Positions 17,022-25,691 of a DNA stretch of 64,000 nt are shown here, piece by piece. The number at the start of each line of letters is the position of its first letter. Positions within the stretch are counted from its first letter, which is position 1. The notes below the pieces were generated by a model. It was not told the DNA's origin. It searched no databases and saw only the letters and a list, made by a program, of their open reading frames with translations. The stretch comes from DASRVA01 sp050732875 (GTDB lineage: Bacteria > Gemmatimonadota > Gemmatimonadetes > JACCXV01 > JAHWKZ01): the NCBI GenBank assembly GCA_050732875.1, contig JBOHRQ010000008.1, positions 5,822 through 69,821 of the forward strand, given 5' to 3'. Both the position numbers and the translations under genes were made by a program.

Positions 17022-17699
17022 ATGTCGACGCCGATCGTCCCGCGGTCGACCCGACCGGTCCGGCGCCGGTACGACCGGCTGGCGGAGGTCTACGACCGGC
17101 GCTGGGCGACGTACCTCGTGGCCAGCGTCCAGAAGACCCTGCACCGAGCGGATGTCCGGGAAGACGATGCGATCCTGGACGTCGGGTGCGGGACGGGAGC
17201 CCTGCTGGAGGCGGTCGCGACCCGCGTCCCCGGTGCCCGGCTGGTGGGGGTCGACCTGAGCCCGGCCATGCTGGCGGTCGCGCGCCGCAAGCTGGGAGAC
17301 CGGGCCTCGCTGGTCGCGGGCGAGGCCGGCCGCCTGCCCTTCCCGGATCATCATTTCGATCTGATTCTCTCCTCGAGCTCCCTTCACTACTGGCCCGATC
17401 CCGCCGCGGGGCTGGCCGAGACCGCGCGCGTCCTGAAGGCCGGTGGAAGGGTCGTGATCACCGACTGGTGCGACGACTACCTGGCCTGCCGCGTCGTCGA
17501 CTTCCTCCTTCGGATTCTCGAACCCGCCCATCACCGGACCTACGGCACGAAGGCCTGCGAACGGCTCCTCCGGGAGGCCGGATTCGAAGAAATCCAGGTC
17601 GAGCGCTACCGGATCGGCCGGCTGTGGGGTCTCATGACGGCTACGGGATTTCGCGGGGCGAACGGTCGCGCGGCGCCTCATAGGTCCGCGCAGCCGTGA
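17022..17699 (+). CDS. Class I SAM-dependent methyltransferase
   Basis: A 225-residue methyltransferase of the ubiE/type-11 group: RYDRLAEVYDRRW at the front, SAM motif I ILDVGCGTGALLEAV, motif II GVDLSPAMLAVA, and DLILSSSSLHYWPDP. The C-terminus is odd: after GRLWGLMTATG, where relatives usually end, it runs on through residues encoded antisense to an aquaporin remnant (17641-17830), so the tail looks recruited from that remnant. Substrate unknown. Confidence 0.85.
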   Translation: MSTPIVPRSTRPVRRRYDRLAEVYDRRWATYLVASVQKTLHRADVREDDAILDVGCGTGALLEAVATRVPGARLVGVDLSPAMLAVARRKLGDRASLVAGEAGRLPFPDHHFDLILSSSSLHYWPDPAAGLAETARVLKAGGRVVITDWCDDYLACRVVDFLLRILEPAHHRTYGTKACERLLREAGFEEIQVERYRIGRLWGLMTATGFRGANGRAAPHRSAQP

Positions 17700-17830
17700 T
17701 CATCGCCGTGACGGAGCGAGCCAGTAGATCCAGTGGGCCGACCAGACATTGGCGAGAAGCGCTGGGCCCAACGAGCGCGCCAGGTTCATCGACCCTCTCG
17801 TCAGGGGGCCGCCCATCAACGCCGCCTGGC
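17641..17830 (-). pseudogene. C-terminal remnant of an aquaporin (MIP family), frameshifted
   Basis: The minus strand encodes LMGGPLTRGSMNLARSLGPA, then LLANVWSAHWIYWLAP, then a stop. The adjacent frame continues SVTAMITAARTYEAPRD. Together these match the second half of MIP channels (xGGPLTGGSMNPARSLGPAL...WxYWxxP...YE). The second NPA box has become NLA and the frame slips near 17712. Nothing channel-like is found before about 17830. It is a decayed gene fragment at the left edge of the copper region; aquaporins sometimes accompany metal or metalloid resistance, which would be inference here. Confidence 0.75.
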
Positions 17831-17922
17831 TGGGTTCTGGGGGATGCACTCGCCGGATGGCTATTTTGGCCCTGGGTCCGGTAGCCATGGAGGCATGCGA
17901 ACGCCGCCCCTTCGCGCACGTG

Positions 17923-17950
17923 TTGACGCGACTCCCCGACGATCTATCTT
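17923..17950 (+). promoter_or_regulatory. Promoter of the cus-like operon
   Basis: TTGACG (17923-17928) and TATCTT (17945-17950) are 16 bases apart. The first ATG of the operon is 10 bases after the -10 box, so the leader is only a few bases. Confidence 0.6.
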
Positions 17951-17960
17951 GAAAGACACA

Positions 17961-18305
17961 ATGTCTCGCAGACCGATCCCCCGCCTCGCGCTCCTCGCGA
18001 TCTTCGGGCTCTCCCTGACGGCTCCCTGCTTCGCCATGGGAATGCAGGGCGACGTCCCGATGGAGACCATGAACGGATGTGCGAACGGGGAAGCTCCGCG
18101 GGCCGATTTCGTCTGCGCGACGAGCTTCAAGCCCGCGCCACCGGCCGATGGGCTTCGGCCGGCCACGCTCACGGTCGCGAGGGCTCCGTTGGAGCCGCAG
18201 GCCGTGCTATCCACGAGCAGCGGCGTCGACCCTTCCGGGGCGAACCCCAGCGCGCGAAACCAAGGCCCGCCGACCTATCTGCTTCATAGCGTCTTCCTGA
18301 TCTAG
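17961..18305 (+). CDS. Small exported Met/Cys-containing protein before cusC
   Basis: A 114-residue protein with a signal peptide (RLALLAIFGLSLTAPCFA), then MGMQGDVPMETMNGC with clustered Met and Cys that could bind Cu(I), a Pro-rich middle, and a terminal TYLLHSVFLI. Small exported proteins of this pattern often precede RND copper pumps, but I know of no assigned function. It is first in the unit with the CusCBA genes, 92 bases upstream of cusC. Confidence 0.65.
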   Translation: MSRRPIPRLALLAIFGLSLTAPCFAMGMQGDVPMETMNGCANGEAPRADFVCATSFKPAPPADGLRPATLTVARAPLEPQAVLSTSSGVDPSGANPSARNQGPPTYLLHSVFLI

Positions 18306-18397
18306 CTGCCTCCAGCAACGCGTTCTTTTCCCGCGACCGGCCGTCTCCTGCGGCCCGCGCGGGGAGTGGCTTCGTGTCTCTGCGGAGGTAAGTCATC

Positions 18398-19741
18398 GTG
18401 AAAGCACACCCGAAGGCCCCGGCGATCGTGACCGGGATCCTCCTGATCTTCCTGACCGGGCCTCGCCTGGGAGCGGGGCAGGAGGCCCCAGCCACGCGCC
18501 TGGAAGCTCTCCTCGAGATCGCGCGGACCGAAAGCCCCGAGATCGAGGCCGCGGCCCAGGCGGTGGAGGCGGCCCGAGCCCGTGCGCGAGCCGCCGGGCT
18601 TCTCCCCGATCCGACGCTCGGTGTCGGGCTCGTCAACGTGCTCGTCTCAGATCCTCTCTCCTCCGAGGACTTCATGACGATGCGCATGGTCCAGATCGGC
18701 CAGCGTATGCCGTATCCCGGCAAGCTCGATCTCGAGCGCGAGGCGGCCCGCTGGGACCTGGCGGCGGCCGAGGCGGAGCGGGAACGAGTGGAGCTGGAGG
18801 TCGTCGCGTCCATCCAGCGGGACTATTACGAGATCTTCCTCATCGACCGGGCGCTCGAGATCGTGCGCCACAACCGCGCGCTCCTCGGCGACTTCCTATC
18901 GGTGACCCAAGCGCGCTACGGTGTCGGCACCGGCAGCCAGCAGGACGTGCTGAAGGCGCAGGTCGAGCAGAGCCGGCTCGGGAACGAGGTGCTCGCGCTC
19001 CATGAGCGCCGCGAGGAGGCGCTCGCCAAACTGAACGCTCTCCTCGCCCGCCCCAGCCGGACACCGCTCGGCGAGCTCTCGATCCCCGATCACGTCATCG
19101 CAGCGGCTCTTCCCGAGCCCGATGCAGAAGTCCGCTTCACGGCCGCCGCTCTGGAAGAGTCGGACGGAGGGCCGATCCCCGCTCTCGGGACCTTGCAGAG
19201 TCGGGCGGAGGCGGAGAACCCGATGCTGAGGGCCCACGCGGCACGGATCGCCTCCCAGCGCGCCCAGGCCGAGCTGGCGGGGAAAGCGGTGCTGCCGGAT
19301 TTCGACCTGTCGGTAGGCTACGGTCAACGCGGCGGGCGCGAGGACATGATCACGGCGATGGTCTCGGTGCCGATCCCGATCTTCAAGGCGAAGAAGCAGG
19401 ACGCGCTGGCGGCGGCGGAGCGCTCCGAGCTCGCGAGCTTGGAAGCCCGGCACAGCGCGATGGTGAACGGCATCCACGCTGAGGTCGCGGATCTCCACGC
19501 CTCGCTCGTCCGAGCCCGCAATCAGCTCGCGCTCCTGAAGGAGGGGATCCTGCCCCAGGCCCGGGCTTCGCTCGAGTCGGCGGTGGCTGGCTACCCGGTC
19601 GCGAGAGTCGACTTCCTGACTCTGATCGACAACCAGGCGACGCTCTTCCGTCACGAGATCGACTACTACCGGCTCCTGAGCAAATTCGCGCAGGATCTGG
19701 CCGAGCTGGAGCGGGTGGTCGGAGGCGAGGTGCTGCGATGA
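18398..19741 (+). CDS. cusC: TolC-family outer-membrane channel of a copper/heavy-metal pump
   Basis: A 447-residue outer-membrane efflux protein with an export signal and two OEP repeats of long helices (for example IQRDYYEIFLIDRALEIVRH and the RAEAENPMLRAHAARIASQR region). Together with CusB and CusA it forms the exit duct. The GTG start is preceded by GGAGG. It overlaps cusB by 4 bases. Symbol by position and family; close relatives are also called czcC, so the metal is inferred. Confidence 0.85.
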   Translation: MKAHPKAPAIVTGILLIFLTGPRLGAGQEAPATRLEALLEIARTESPEIEAAAQAVEAARARARAAGLLPDPTLGVGLVNVLVSDPLSSEDFMTMRMVQIGQRMPYPGKLDLEREAARWDLAAAEAERERVELEVVASIQRDYYEIFLIDRALEIVRHNRALLGDFLSVTQARYGVGTGSQQDVLKAQVEQSRLGNEVLALHERREEALAKLNALLARPSRTPLGELSIPDHVIAAALPEPDAEVRFTAAALEESDGGPIPALGTLQSRAEAENPMLRAHAARIASQRAQAELAGKAVLPDFDLSVGYGQRGGREDMITAMVSVPIPIFKAKKQDALAAAERSELASLEARHSAMVNGIHAEVADLHASLVRARNQLALLKEGILPQARASLESAVAGYPVARVDFLTLIDNQATLFRHEIDYYRLLSKFAQDLAELERVVGGEVLR

Positions 19742-20964
19742 GCGGAGACCGGCGGGGCTCCAGATCCACGATCGCGATCGTGGTCGTTGCGGCGCTGATC
19801 GCCGCCGCGGTCCTCACGTTCAGCATGTTGGCCAAGCAAGGGGGAAAGGACACGGTGCCGGGCGTGGCGGACGGCGTGCAGAACGGCGAGTCGATGGCCG
19901 GGATGGAAGGAATGGGAATGGGGGAGGGGGGGACCGTCCGCCTCACGGCCGACCAGATCCAAAACTTCGGCGTCACGTTCGGAGCGGCCGAGGTCCGGCA
20001 GCTCCAGAAGTCGATCCGCGCCGTGGGTTTCGTCGACTTCGACGAGACCCAGATGGCGTACGTGGCGCCCAAGTTCGGAGGCTACGTCGAGCGGCTCTAC
20101 GTGGACTTCACCGGACAGCTGGTCTCACGCGGCCAGCCGCTCCTCGAGATCTACTCGCCCGAGCTCGTCTCGGCGCAGGAGGAGCTGCTCCTCGCGCGAA
20201 GCCTGAAAGAGAAGATCGGCGAGAGCCGTGTCGAGGGTGTGGCCGTGGGATCGACCGATCTCCTGGAGTCCGCGATGCGGCGCCTCCGCTACTGGGACAT
20301 CTCCCAGGCCCAAATCGAGCAGGTTCTCGAAACGGGGCAGGTGCAGAAGACGCTCACTCTGCACGCGCCGGTTTCGGGGATCGTCATGGAGAAGGACGTC
20401 CTCGAGGGCCAGGCGGTCCAGCCCGGCGACAACCTCTACATGATCGCCGACCTCTCGGAGGTGTGGGTCGAGGCCGAGCTCTTCGAGGCCGACGCCGCGC
20501 TGGTCGAGGAGGGAATGCCGGCCGCGATCGAGGTCGCGGCGCTGCCCGGTCGCACGTTCGAGGGCCGGATCGAATACGTCTATCCGACTCTCAAGGAGGC
20601 GACGCGGTCGATGACCGCCCGGATCGCCCTTCCCAACCCTGGCGGACGCCTCAAGCCCGGCATGTACGCGACGGTCCGGCTGGAGAAGGACCTCGGCCAG
20701 ATTCTCGCGGTCCCACGCTCGGCGGTCGTGAGGACGGGCGAGAAGGCGATCGCCTTCGTGGACGCGGGCAGCGGCCGGCTGATGCCCCACGAGCTGACGC
20801 TGGGCATCACGGGCGAGCGGTACGTCGAGGTCCTCGAGGGCCTCGATCCGGGCACCCGCGTCGTGACCAGCGCCCAGTACCTGCTGGACAGCGAGTCCAA
20901 CCTGGCCGAGGTCATGCGGGCGATGATGGCCCAGATGAGCCTGCCCGACATGCAGGATGACTGA
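19738..20964 (+). CDS. cusB: RND periplasmic adaptor, CusB-like
   Basis: A 408-residue membrane-fusion protein. After one N-terminal membrane anchor it has a Met-rich patch (SMAGMEGMGMG) like the Cu(I)-accepting N-terminus of CusB. It then has the barrel/lipoyl region (GGYVERLYVDFTGQLVSRGQ), a helical hairpin (SPELVSAQEELLLA), and VSGIVMEKDVLEGQAVQPGD. It bridges the RND pump and TolC channel. ATGA overlap with cusC; cusA starts 3 bases after its stop. The Met patch supports copper or silver rather than zinc. Confidence 0.88.
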   Translation: MSGDRRGSRSTIAIVVVAALIAAAVLTFSMLAKQGGKDTVPGVADGVQNGESMAGMEGMGMGEGGTVRLTADQIQNFGVTFGAAEVRQLQKSIRAVGFVDFDETQMAYVAPKFGGYVERLYVDFTGQLVSRGQPLLEIYSPELVSAQEELLLARSLKEKIGESRVEGVAVGSTDLLESAMRRLRYWDISQAQIEQVLETGQVQKTLTLHAPVSGIVMEKDVLEGQAVQPGDNLYMIADLSEVWVEAELFEADAALVEEGMPAAIEVAALPGRTFEGRIEYVYPTLKEATRSMTARIALPNPGGRLKPGMYATVRLEKDLGQILAVPRSAVVRTGEKAIAFVDAGSGRLMPHELTLGITGERYVEVLEGLDPGTRVVTSAQYLLDSESNLAEVMRAMMAQMSLPDMQDD

Positions 20965-20967
20965 GCC

Positions 20968-23900
20968 ATGCTGAAGCGCGTCATCGAGTGGTCCATCCAC
21001 AACAAGCTCCTCGTCCTTCTGGCAACGGCGGCGGTCGCCGTCTTCGGCCTCGCGGCGATGCTGACGACGCCGGTCGACGCGATCCCCGACCTTTCCGACG
21101 TCCAGGTCATCATCGTGACTGACTGGGCGGGCCAGGCGCCCCAGGTGATCGAGGATCAGGTCACCTATCCCCTGTCGACCGAGATGATCAAGGTGCCGCG
21201 CACGAAGTTCGTCCGCGGCGTGAGCCAGTTCGGCCGCTCGTACGTCTACGTCGTCTTCGAGGACGACGTGGACCTCTACTGGGCGCGCTCGCGGGTGCTC
21301 GAGTACCTGAACACGGTCCGGGACAGGCTGCCGGCGGCGGTCCAACCGCAGCTCGGCCCCGACGCCACGGGGGTCGGATGGGTTTACCAGTATCTCCTCG
21401 TCGACACGACCGGCACCTACAACCTGGCTCAGCTCCGCTCGCTCCAGGACTGGACCGTTCGCTTCCAGCTTCAGGCGGTCGACGGAGTGGCCGAAGTGGC
21501 CACCCTCGGCGGCTTCGAGAAGCAGTACCAGGTCGACATCGTCCCGGAGCGGTTGCTGGCCTACGGCATCCCGGTCTCGCAGATCGTCCAGGCGATCCGG
21601 GAATCGAACCAGGACGTGGGCGCGCGCGCCATCGAGCTCGGCGGCGCGGAATTCATGGTGCGCGGCCTGGGGTACATCGGCGGCCTCGAGGACATCCGGG
21701 CGATCTCGGTCGGGTCGACCCCCGCGGGAGTACCCCTGACGGTGGACGATGTCGCCGACGTCCATCCGGGCCCGCAGGAGCGCCGAGGGATCGCCGATCT
21801 CAGCGGCAAGGGCGAGGTCGTAACCGGCTTCGTCGTCATGCGCTACGGCGAGAACCCGCTGGCCGTCATCGAAGCGGTGGAAGAGAAGATACGCGAGGTC
21901 GAGAAGGGGCTGCCGGCGGGCGTGACGATCGTGGCCGGCTACGATCGCAGCAACCTGATCCATCGCGCGATCGACACGCTCAAGGAGAAGCTCCTCGAGG
22001 AGTCGGTGATCGTCGCCCTGGTCGCGATGGCGTTTCTCCTCCACGCCCGCTCGGCGCTGGTCGCGATCGTGACCCTGCCGCTCGGGATCCTCATGGCGTT
22101 CATCGCCATGCGCTGGCTCGGAGTCAACGCGAACATCATGAGTCTGGGCGGGATCGCGATCGCGATCGGGGCCATGGTCGACGCGGCGATCGTCATGATC
22201 GAGAACATGCACAAGCACATCGAGCGGAACGAACGCGAGGGCGGGCGCCTGTCCATCTGGCAAATGGCCGCCGACAGCGCCGGCGAGGTCGGTCCGTCGC
22301 TCTTCTTCTCGCTCCTCATCATCACGGTGAGCTTCGTTCCTGTCTTCGCGCTGACCGGCCAGTCGGGACGCCTCTTCGAGCCGCTCGCCTGGACGAAGAC
22401 GCTGGCGATGGCGGCGGCGAGCCTCCTCTCCGTCACCCTGGTCCCCGTCCTCATGGGGTACTTCATCCGCGGCCGGATCCGGGCCGAGGAGGAGAATCCG
22501 GTGAACCGCGCTCTCCTCCGGATGTACCGGCCGACGATCGGCTGGATCCTCGACCGGCGGAGCTGGGTGATCGTCGGTGCGGCGGCGCTCCTTCTCGTGA
22601 CCGTCATTCCGTGGACTCGCCTCGGCTCCGAGTTCATGCCCCCCCTGAACGAGGGCGCGATCATGGACATGCCGTCCCTTTTCCCCGGCGTCGGAACGGC
22701 CCAGGCCCGGCGGATCTTCCAGCAGCGCGACTCCGCCATGGCGACCGTGCCCGAGGTCGAGATGGTGCTCGGCAAGATCGGCCGCGCAGAGTCGGCGACC
22801 GACGCCGCGCCCATGTCGATGATCGAATCGGTCGCGATCCTGAAGCCCGAAGAGGAGTGGCGTGAGGGAATGACGCAGGAGGAGATCGAGGCCGAGCTCG
22901 ACCGCGTCACGAAGACGCCCGGTGTCGCCAACATGTGGTCGCAGCCGATCAAGAACCGGCTGGACATGCTGGCGACGGGGATCAAGACGCCGGTCGGGAT
23001 CAAGGTCTTCGGGCCCGACCTGGCCACGCTAGAGCGGATCGGGAAGGAGATCGAAGGACTCCTTCCGACGGTCAAGGGGACGCGCTCGGTCTACGCCGAA
23101 CGGGCGGTCGGCGGCCGCTACCTGGAGATCGAGGTCGACCGGGCCACGATCGCACGCTACGGGCTCTCGGTCGAGGACGTCCAGGAAACGCTCATGACCG
23201 CGGTCGGCGGTGTGGAGGCGACCGAGACAATCGAGGGACGGGAGCGCTATACCGTCCTCGTCCGCTATCCTCGCGGCCTGCGGAACGATGCGGAGGCGAT
23301 CGCCCGCGTGCTGGTTCCGACCCCGGCCGGCGCCCAGGTTCCGCTCGGGCAGCTCGCCGAGATCCGGTTCGATGACGGGCCGGACATGATCAAGAGCGAG
23401 GACGCACGGCTCAACTCGATCGTCTACGTCGACATCGGGGACCGCGACATCGGCTCCTACGTCGAGGAGGCGCGGGAGCTCCTCGACCGCTGGCTGGACC
23501 TTCCTCCAGGCTACACTCTCGAGTGGTCCGGCCAGTTCGAGTACATGCAGGAGGCCAACCGCAACCTTCGGTACATGGTCCCCGTCACGGTGGGGATCAT
23601 CTTCCTCCTCCTCTTTCTAAACTTCGGCTCGCTCATCGAGAGCCTGATCGTGATGGTCTCGCTTCCGCTGGCACTGGTCGGCGGGGTGTGGCTCATGTGG
23701 GCGCTGGGGTACAACCTGAGCGTCGCGGCCGGTGTGGGGTTCATCGCGTTGGCCGGGGTCGCGGCCGAGATCGGAATCGTCATGCTCGTCTACCTCGACC
23801 AGGCCTACCACCGGGGCGTGCTGGCGGGCACGATGCGGGATCGGCGCGATGTCTTCGCGGCCGTGCGGGAGGGTGCTGGGGAGCGGGTCCGGCCGATCAT

Positions 23901-24156
23901 GATGACCGCCACCGCGGTGATCGGCGGGCTCCTGCCGATCCTATGGGGCCACGGAACCGGCGCCAGCGTCATGAAGCGGATCGCCGCGCCCATGGTCGGC
24001 GGGATGGTCTCGGTCACGGTGCTGGCGCTCCTCGTGATCCCCGCCCTGTACTCGTTCTGGCGCGAGCGTCAGCTAGTGCGGCAGAGCCGCCGCCAGCGGG
24101 TGACGGATGCGATGGGCGACGAAGCCGCCACACCGGCCCTCACAGGTCTATCTTGA
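20968..24156 (+). CDS. cusA: Heavy-metal RND efflux pump, CusA/CzcA family
   Basis: A 1062-residue inner-membrane proton antiporter with twelve expected membrane spans and two large periplasmic loops. Proton-relay region GAMVDAAIVMIENMHKH lies in TM4. Residues corresponding to CusA's methionine relay appear in APMSMIESVAILKPEEEW and NRLDMLATGIKTPVGIKVFG, supporting Cu(I)/Ag(I) transport. The C-terminal half repeats the fold (AAGVGFIALAGVAAEIGIVM). Full length for the family. Last gene of the operon; an antisense toxin-antitoxin module follows. Confidence 0.92.
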   Translation: MLKRVIEWSIHNKLLVLLATAAVAVFGLAAMLTTPVDAIPDLSDVQVIIVTDWAGQAPQVIEDQVTYPLSTEMIKVPRTKFVRGVSQFGRSYVYVVFEDDVDLYWARSRVLEYLNTVRDRLPAAVQPQLGPDATGVGWVYQYLLVDTTGTYNLAQLRSLQDWTVRFQLQAVDGVAEVATLGGFEKQYQVDIVPERLLAYGIPVSQIVQAIRESNQDVGARAIELGGAEFMVRGLGYIGGLEDIRAISVGSTPAGVPLTVDDVADVHPGPQERRGIADLSGKGEVVTGFVVMRYGENPLAVIEAVEEKIREVEKGLPAGVTIVAGYDRSNLIHRAIDTLKEKLLEESVIVALVAMAFLLHARSALVAIVTLPLGILMAFIAMRWLGVNANIMSLGGIAIAIGAMVDAAIVMIENMHKHIERNEREGGRLSIWQMAADSAGEVGPSLFFSLLIITVSFVPVFALTGQSGRLFEPLAWTKTLAMAAASLLSVTLVPVLMGYFIRGRIRAEEENPVNRALLRMYRPTIGWILDRRSWVIVGAAALLLVTVIPWTRLGSEFMPPLNEGAIMDMPSLFPGVGTAQARRIFQQRDSAMATVPEVEMVLGKIGRAESATDAAPMSMIESVAILKPEEEWREGMTQEEIEAELDRVTKTPGVANMWSQPIKNRLDMLATGIKTPVGIKVFGPDLATLERIGKEIEGLLPTVKGTRSVYAERAVGGRYLEIEVDRATIARYGLSVEDVQETLMTAVGGVEATETIEGRERYTVLVRYPRGLRNDAEAIARVLVPTPAGAQVPLGQLAEIRFDDGPDMIKSEDARLNSIVYVDIGDRDIGSYVEEARELLDRWLDLPPGYTLEWSGQFEYMQEANRNLRYMVPVTVGIIFLLLFLNFGSLIESLIVMVSLPLALVGGVWLMWALGYNLSVAAGVGFIALAGVAAEIGIVMLVYLDQAYHRGVLAGTMRDRRDVFAAVREGAGERVRPIMMTATAVIGGLLPILWGHGTGASVMKRIAAPMVGGMVSVTVLALLVIPALYSFWRERQLVRQSRRQRVTDAMGDEAATPALTGLS

Positions 24157-24272
24157 CCTGGGACAGGCGGGCCTCAAAGAACCGCGTGAGCGCCTCGCAC
24201 AGCGCGATCCGCACTCCTGGCTTCGTGCTCGAGCTATCGAAGCGACTGCGCGAGGCGAGATTCACGGCGCAA

Positions 24273-24766
24273 TCAAGTCAGAATCCCCGACTTCTGATAG
24301 ATTGGGGTCTTCCAAACCGTCGCGACGGCTCTCATCCGGAACCGCCTCTTCAGGTATTGTTCGATCGCGGCGACGTAGCGCGGGAAGACCTCCCGTGCCT
24401 TGCCGACTGCCTGCAGGATGATCCCGTCGTCGATGTTCTCGTACTCGTGGATGATTCGGTTTCGAAGGCCGGCGGACGGGGGCAGGGATTCTGCAAGTTG
24501 GCTTGGAATCACCTTCTCACGTCCCACGGCGATAAAGCTCTCGAAGTAGTCCAGGGGAGTCTTCGCGTCCCGGTCGCGCAGGATGTGCAGGTTGATATCG
24601 ACGGCCGCTTCGACAGTTTCCTGGAGGGCGCGCTCCGTACCTTTCAGCCGGAAGAAGTCCCCGATGTACTCCTCCAGCGTGAGTCCCTCAATCCCTCGAG
24701 ATGATCCACATTTCTGCCTATAACGGCGAGCTTCCGCCGCACCATGGCTGCGTCCAGTGGGGTCAC
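24273..24766 (-). pseudogene. hepT: HepT-like toxin (HEPN ribonuclease/AMPylation target), frameshifted
   Basis: The gene starts at GTG 24766, overlapping the mntA stop (GTGA), and reads VTPLDAAMVRRKLAVIGRNV then DHLEGLRD before losing frame. The rest, LTLEEYIGDFFRLKGTERAL through the HEPN motif RNRIIHEY (R-x4-H-x-Y) to the end, is in the next frame. Restoring one G on the plus strand at 24683-24684 (coding GGGACCTC) gives the full family pattern LRDLTLEEY. So the toxin is broken by a one-base deletion or the assembly has an error there. Confidence 0.8.
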
Positions 24767-25185
24767 GTCCGTTCCGCTGTTCGCCCGATGAAGTCAAGAA
24801 CCTCTTCTCGCTCCGCCAGGCGGAACTTCCTGGTGTCGGCGTACCGACGGACCGCCAGCGAGCAGAAGCGAGCGAATGCTCCCGATTCGGCCTCGTACAG
24901 TGGCAATCCGTCCTTTGCCACGAACATCATGAGGAGCGGATCGGCCCGGCGGAGGTCTGCGATGTCGACTTCCTGGACTCCGAGCACCTGGATAAAACGA
25001 TTCGTCGCATGCACCGTGTCGAGCTCATCACGCGAGACGATCGCCAGGTCGATGTCTTCGGTGAACGCTTCATTGCGTGCCGTGGATCCGAACAGGATGA
25101 TCAGACGGACCTCGAGCTCGCGTCCGATCTCGTTGGCCGCAACCCGGAGACGCTCAATCGAAACGGTAGGGCTCGGAGGTTTCAT
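24763..25185 (-). CDS. mntA: MNT-type nucleotidyltransferase antitoxin
   Basis: A 140-residue minimal nucleotidyltransferase. Active site: LFGSTARNEA (Gly33-Ser34) and EDIDLAIV (Asp44, Asp46), followed by VQEVDIADL which supplies the third carboxylate region. In studied pairs MntA inactivates HepT by adding AMP to the Tyr of its R-x4-H-x-Y motif. ATG 25185 is chosen; an ATG at 25197 is also possible and neither has a clear Shine-Dalgarno. Local GC is lower than in the flanking copper genes, which fits a transferred module. Confidence 0.87.
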   Translation of the reverse strand: MKPPSPTVSIERLRVAANEIGRELEVRLIILFGSTARNEAFTEDIDLAIVSRDELDTVHATNRFIQVLGVQEVDIADLRRADPLLMMFVAKDGLPLYEAESGAFARFCSLAVRRYADTRKFRLAEREEVLDFIGRTAERT

Positions 25186-25345
25186 CTCGCGCTGCATGAT
25201 GCTTGAAGATACTATGCGGAGGAGGAACAAGGATCGGCTGCCCTCGACGCCGCTCACTCCTCGTGGGGCGGTGAGTCGGTTCCTTCATGCGGCGGGCTCC
25301 GTCCTGGCGATCATCGTCGGTAGGGAGCCGCCGGCGGTGGTCCTC

Positions 25346-25374
25346 TTGACCTGGATACCCTACAATGGTATAGT
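25346..25374 (+). promoter_or_regulatory. csoR-copA promoter with CsoR operator in the spacer
   Basis: TTGACC (25346-25351) and TATAGT (25369-25374) are 17 bases apart. Between them ATACCCTACAATGGTAT (25355-25371) forms the inverted repeat ATACC/GGTAT, nearly the Bacillus CsoR box. CsoR bound here would sit on the polymerase site until Cu(I) releases it. The csoR ATG is 8 bases after the -10 box. Confidence 0.8.
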
Positions 25375-25382
25375 ATAGAATC

Positions 25383-25691
25383 ATGGTCCAGCGCAAGTCT
25401 CACGGATACGAACGGGCCCGGGTCAAGCCGGACCTGGAGAACCGCCTCAAGCGGATCGAGGGGCAGGTGCGGGGGGTCCAGCGGATGGTGGAGGAGGGCC
25501 GCTACTGCGTGGACATTCTGACCCAGATCGACGCCGTCACGGCGGCGCTCGCCCGGGTGCAGGACCGGATCCTCGAGGCCCATCTCAACCATTGCGTCAT
25601 TGACGCCCTCGAAGGGAGCGACACCGCGAACGTACGAGAGAAAGTCGACGAGGTGGTCGGGCTGCTCAGGAAGTTCCGGCGGACCGGATGA
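25383..25691 (+). CDS. csoR: Cu(I)-sensing repressor CsoR
   Basis: A 102-residue all-helical repressor of the CsoR/RcnR family. The Cu(I) ligand triad is present as Cys42 (RYCVDILTQ), His67 and Cys71 (AHLNHC), the C-H-C fingerprint that separates copper sensors from RcnR or FrmR. The DNA-facing RLKRIEGQVRGVQRM is conserved. It controls its own operon through the operator at 25355-25371. It overlaps copA by 4 bases, and its transcript appears nearly leaderless. Confidence 0.95.
   Translation: MVQRKSHGYERARVKPDLENRLKRIEGQVRGVQRMVEEGRYCVDILTQIDAVTAALARVQDRILEAHLNHCVIDALEGSDTANVREKVDEVVGLLRKFRRTG

Noticed and set aside
24140..24265. Minus-strand frame ending GVRIALCEALTRFFEARLSQ just beyond cusA's 3' end
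   Set aside because: It reads like a protein tail, but is only about 40 codons, has no start or recognisable family, and overlaps cusA; not enough to call a gene.
24273..24797. hepT starting at ATG 24797 in a single unbroken frame
   Set aside because: The first 35 residues of that reading do not resemble HepT, whereas the GTG at 24766 in the next frame gives the family N-terminus.
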